Part shown: positions 6,002 to 6,154 of the stretch, piece after piece
Position numbering within the stretch: position 1 is the first letter of the stretch
How the letters are laid out: each line of letters starts with the position of its first letter
Made by a program: the position numbers and the translations under genes
Assembly (NCBI GenBank): GCA_019057355.1
Contig: DXJM01000469.1
Coordinates: forward strand, 1 to 6,154
Length of the DNA stretch: 6,154 nt
Direction: 5' to 3'
DNA from: Promethearchaeota archaeon
GTDB lineage: Archaea > Asgardarchaeota > Lokiarchaeia > Sigyniarchaeales > SOKP01
The notes under the pieces: generated by a model
Database searches by the model: none
What the model was told of the DNA's origin: nothing
Seen by the model: the letters and a program-made list of their open reading frames with translations, nothing else

Positions 6002-6034
6002 GCGCCTATAACCAATAGTCCGGCGCTCTTTTTT
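6001..6034 (+). terminator. Intrinsic terminator-like hairpin
   Basis: GGCGCC at 6001-6006 and GGCGCT at 6022-6027 form a GC-rich stem (GCGCC with GGCGC plus a G-T wobble). The 15-base loop can itself pair as TAT with ATA, and TCTTTTTT follows. It would end plus-strand transcription from the GT2 gene and the recombinase remnant. Confidence 0.5.
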
Positions 6035-6154
6035 GTTAAATCTGGTGTCCAAATAGTGTCCATAAGACGTCTAAATTGGCCTAAAATCGCATGACAGAAA
6101 CTAAAACAGAAACAATGTAAGTTTCTGATAAATAATATAATTACATCATTTTCA
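6035..6154. other. Non-coding right end with clustered short repeats
   Basis: No gene is visible in the last 120 bases. There are two GTGTCCA copies 11 bases apart (6045-6051 and 6056-6062) and the palindrome AGACGTCT around 6065-6072. ACAGAAAC occurs twice 12 bases apart (6094-6101 and 6106-6113). CAGAAACT (6095-6102) is exactly complementary to AGTTTCTG (6120-6127). Such clusters are seen at recombination or regulator-binding sites, and the recombinase remnant lies just upstream, but no attachment core can be defined from this window alone. Confidence 0.4.

Noticed and set aside
6091..6120. Nine-codon ATG frame (MTETKTETM)
   Set aside because: It is very short, has no ribosome binding site, and its repetitive residues simply reflect the ACAGAAAC direct repeat.
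1..6154. His-Xaa-Ser repeat protein (HxsA) within the window
   Set aside because: I found no run of H-x-S triplets in any listed translation or in the intergenic gaps. The only possible location is the truncated gene at the left edge.
6035..6154. CRISPR array or tRNA gene as the source of the repeats at the right end
   Set aside because: The repeats are only 7-8 bases with 11-12 base periods, unlike CRISPR repeats and spacers. No cloverleaf, anticodon arm or CCA end could be made from the sequence.

Overview
The window is AT-rich (roughly one third G+C by eye). It uses the standard code: TGA, TAG and TAA all act as stops. Its main content is a leftward operon encoding the maturation enzymes of a His-Xaa-Ser (Hxs) system, a bacterial peptide-modification system built on two radical SAM enzymes. 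Multi-membrane GT-C-like and polyprenyl-phosphate-type GT2 glycosyltransferases sit beside it. The gene content fits a Gram-negative or environmental bacterium. I cannot name the phylum from this sequence and would not trust a guess.

Minus strand, read from 4768 down to 1. A 562-residue polytopic membrane protein resembling lipid-linked-sugar glycosyltransferases (4768-3080) is followed after 29 bases by hxsD (3050-2700). Next come hxsB (2710-1250, overlapping hxsD by 11 bases) and hxsC (1281-109, overlapping hxsB by 32 bases, TTG start). After 83 bases there is a new ATG at 25 with a good ribosome binding site. It has its own promoter-like sequence (TTGACT, 17 bases, TATTGT) and a repeated 10-base motif. 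Only 8 codons of this gene are present. From its position it is the best candidate for the missing substrate gene hxsA, but no His-Xaa-Ser repeat is visible in the window, so this is inference.

Plus strand. Across a 314-base divergent intergenic region (4769-5082) lies a GT2 glycosyltransferase of the dolichol-phosphate-mannose-synthase-like type (about 5089-5889). Its probable product is a polyprenyl-phosphate sugar, the usual donor for GT-C membrane transferases. The two glycosyltransferases could therefore work as a pair. Their closeness to hxsDBC raises the possibility that the Hxs product, or the surface it reaches, is also glycosylated.

Right end (5890-6154). A 26-codon remnant carries the N-terminal catalytic motif of a serine site-specific recombinase (IRVSTEDQ). 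It is followed by an intrinsic-terminator-like hairpin and then about 120 non-coding bases rich in short direct and inverted repeats. This looks like the edge of a mobile or formerly mobile segment.
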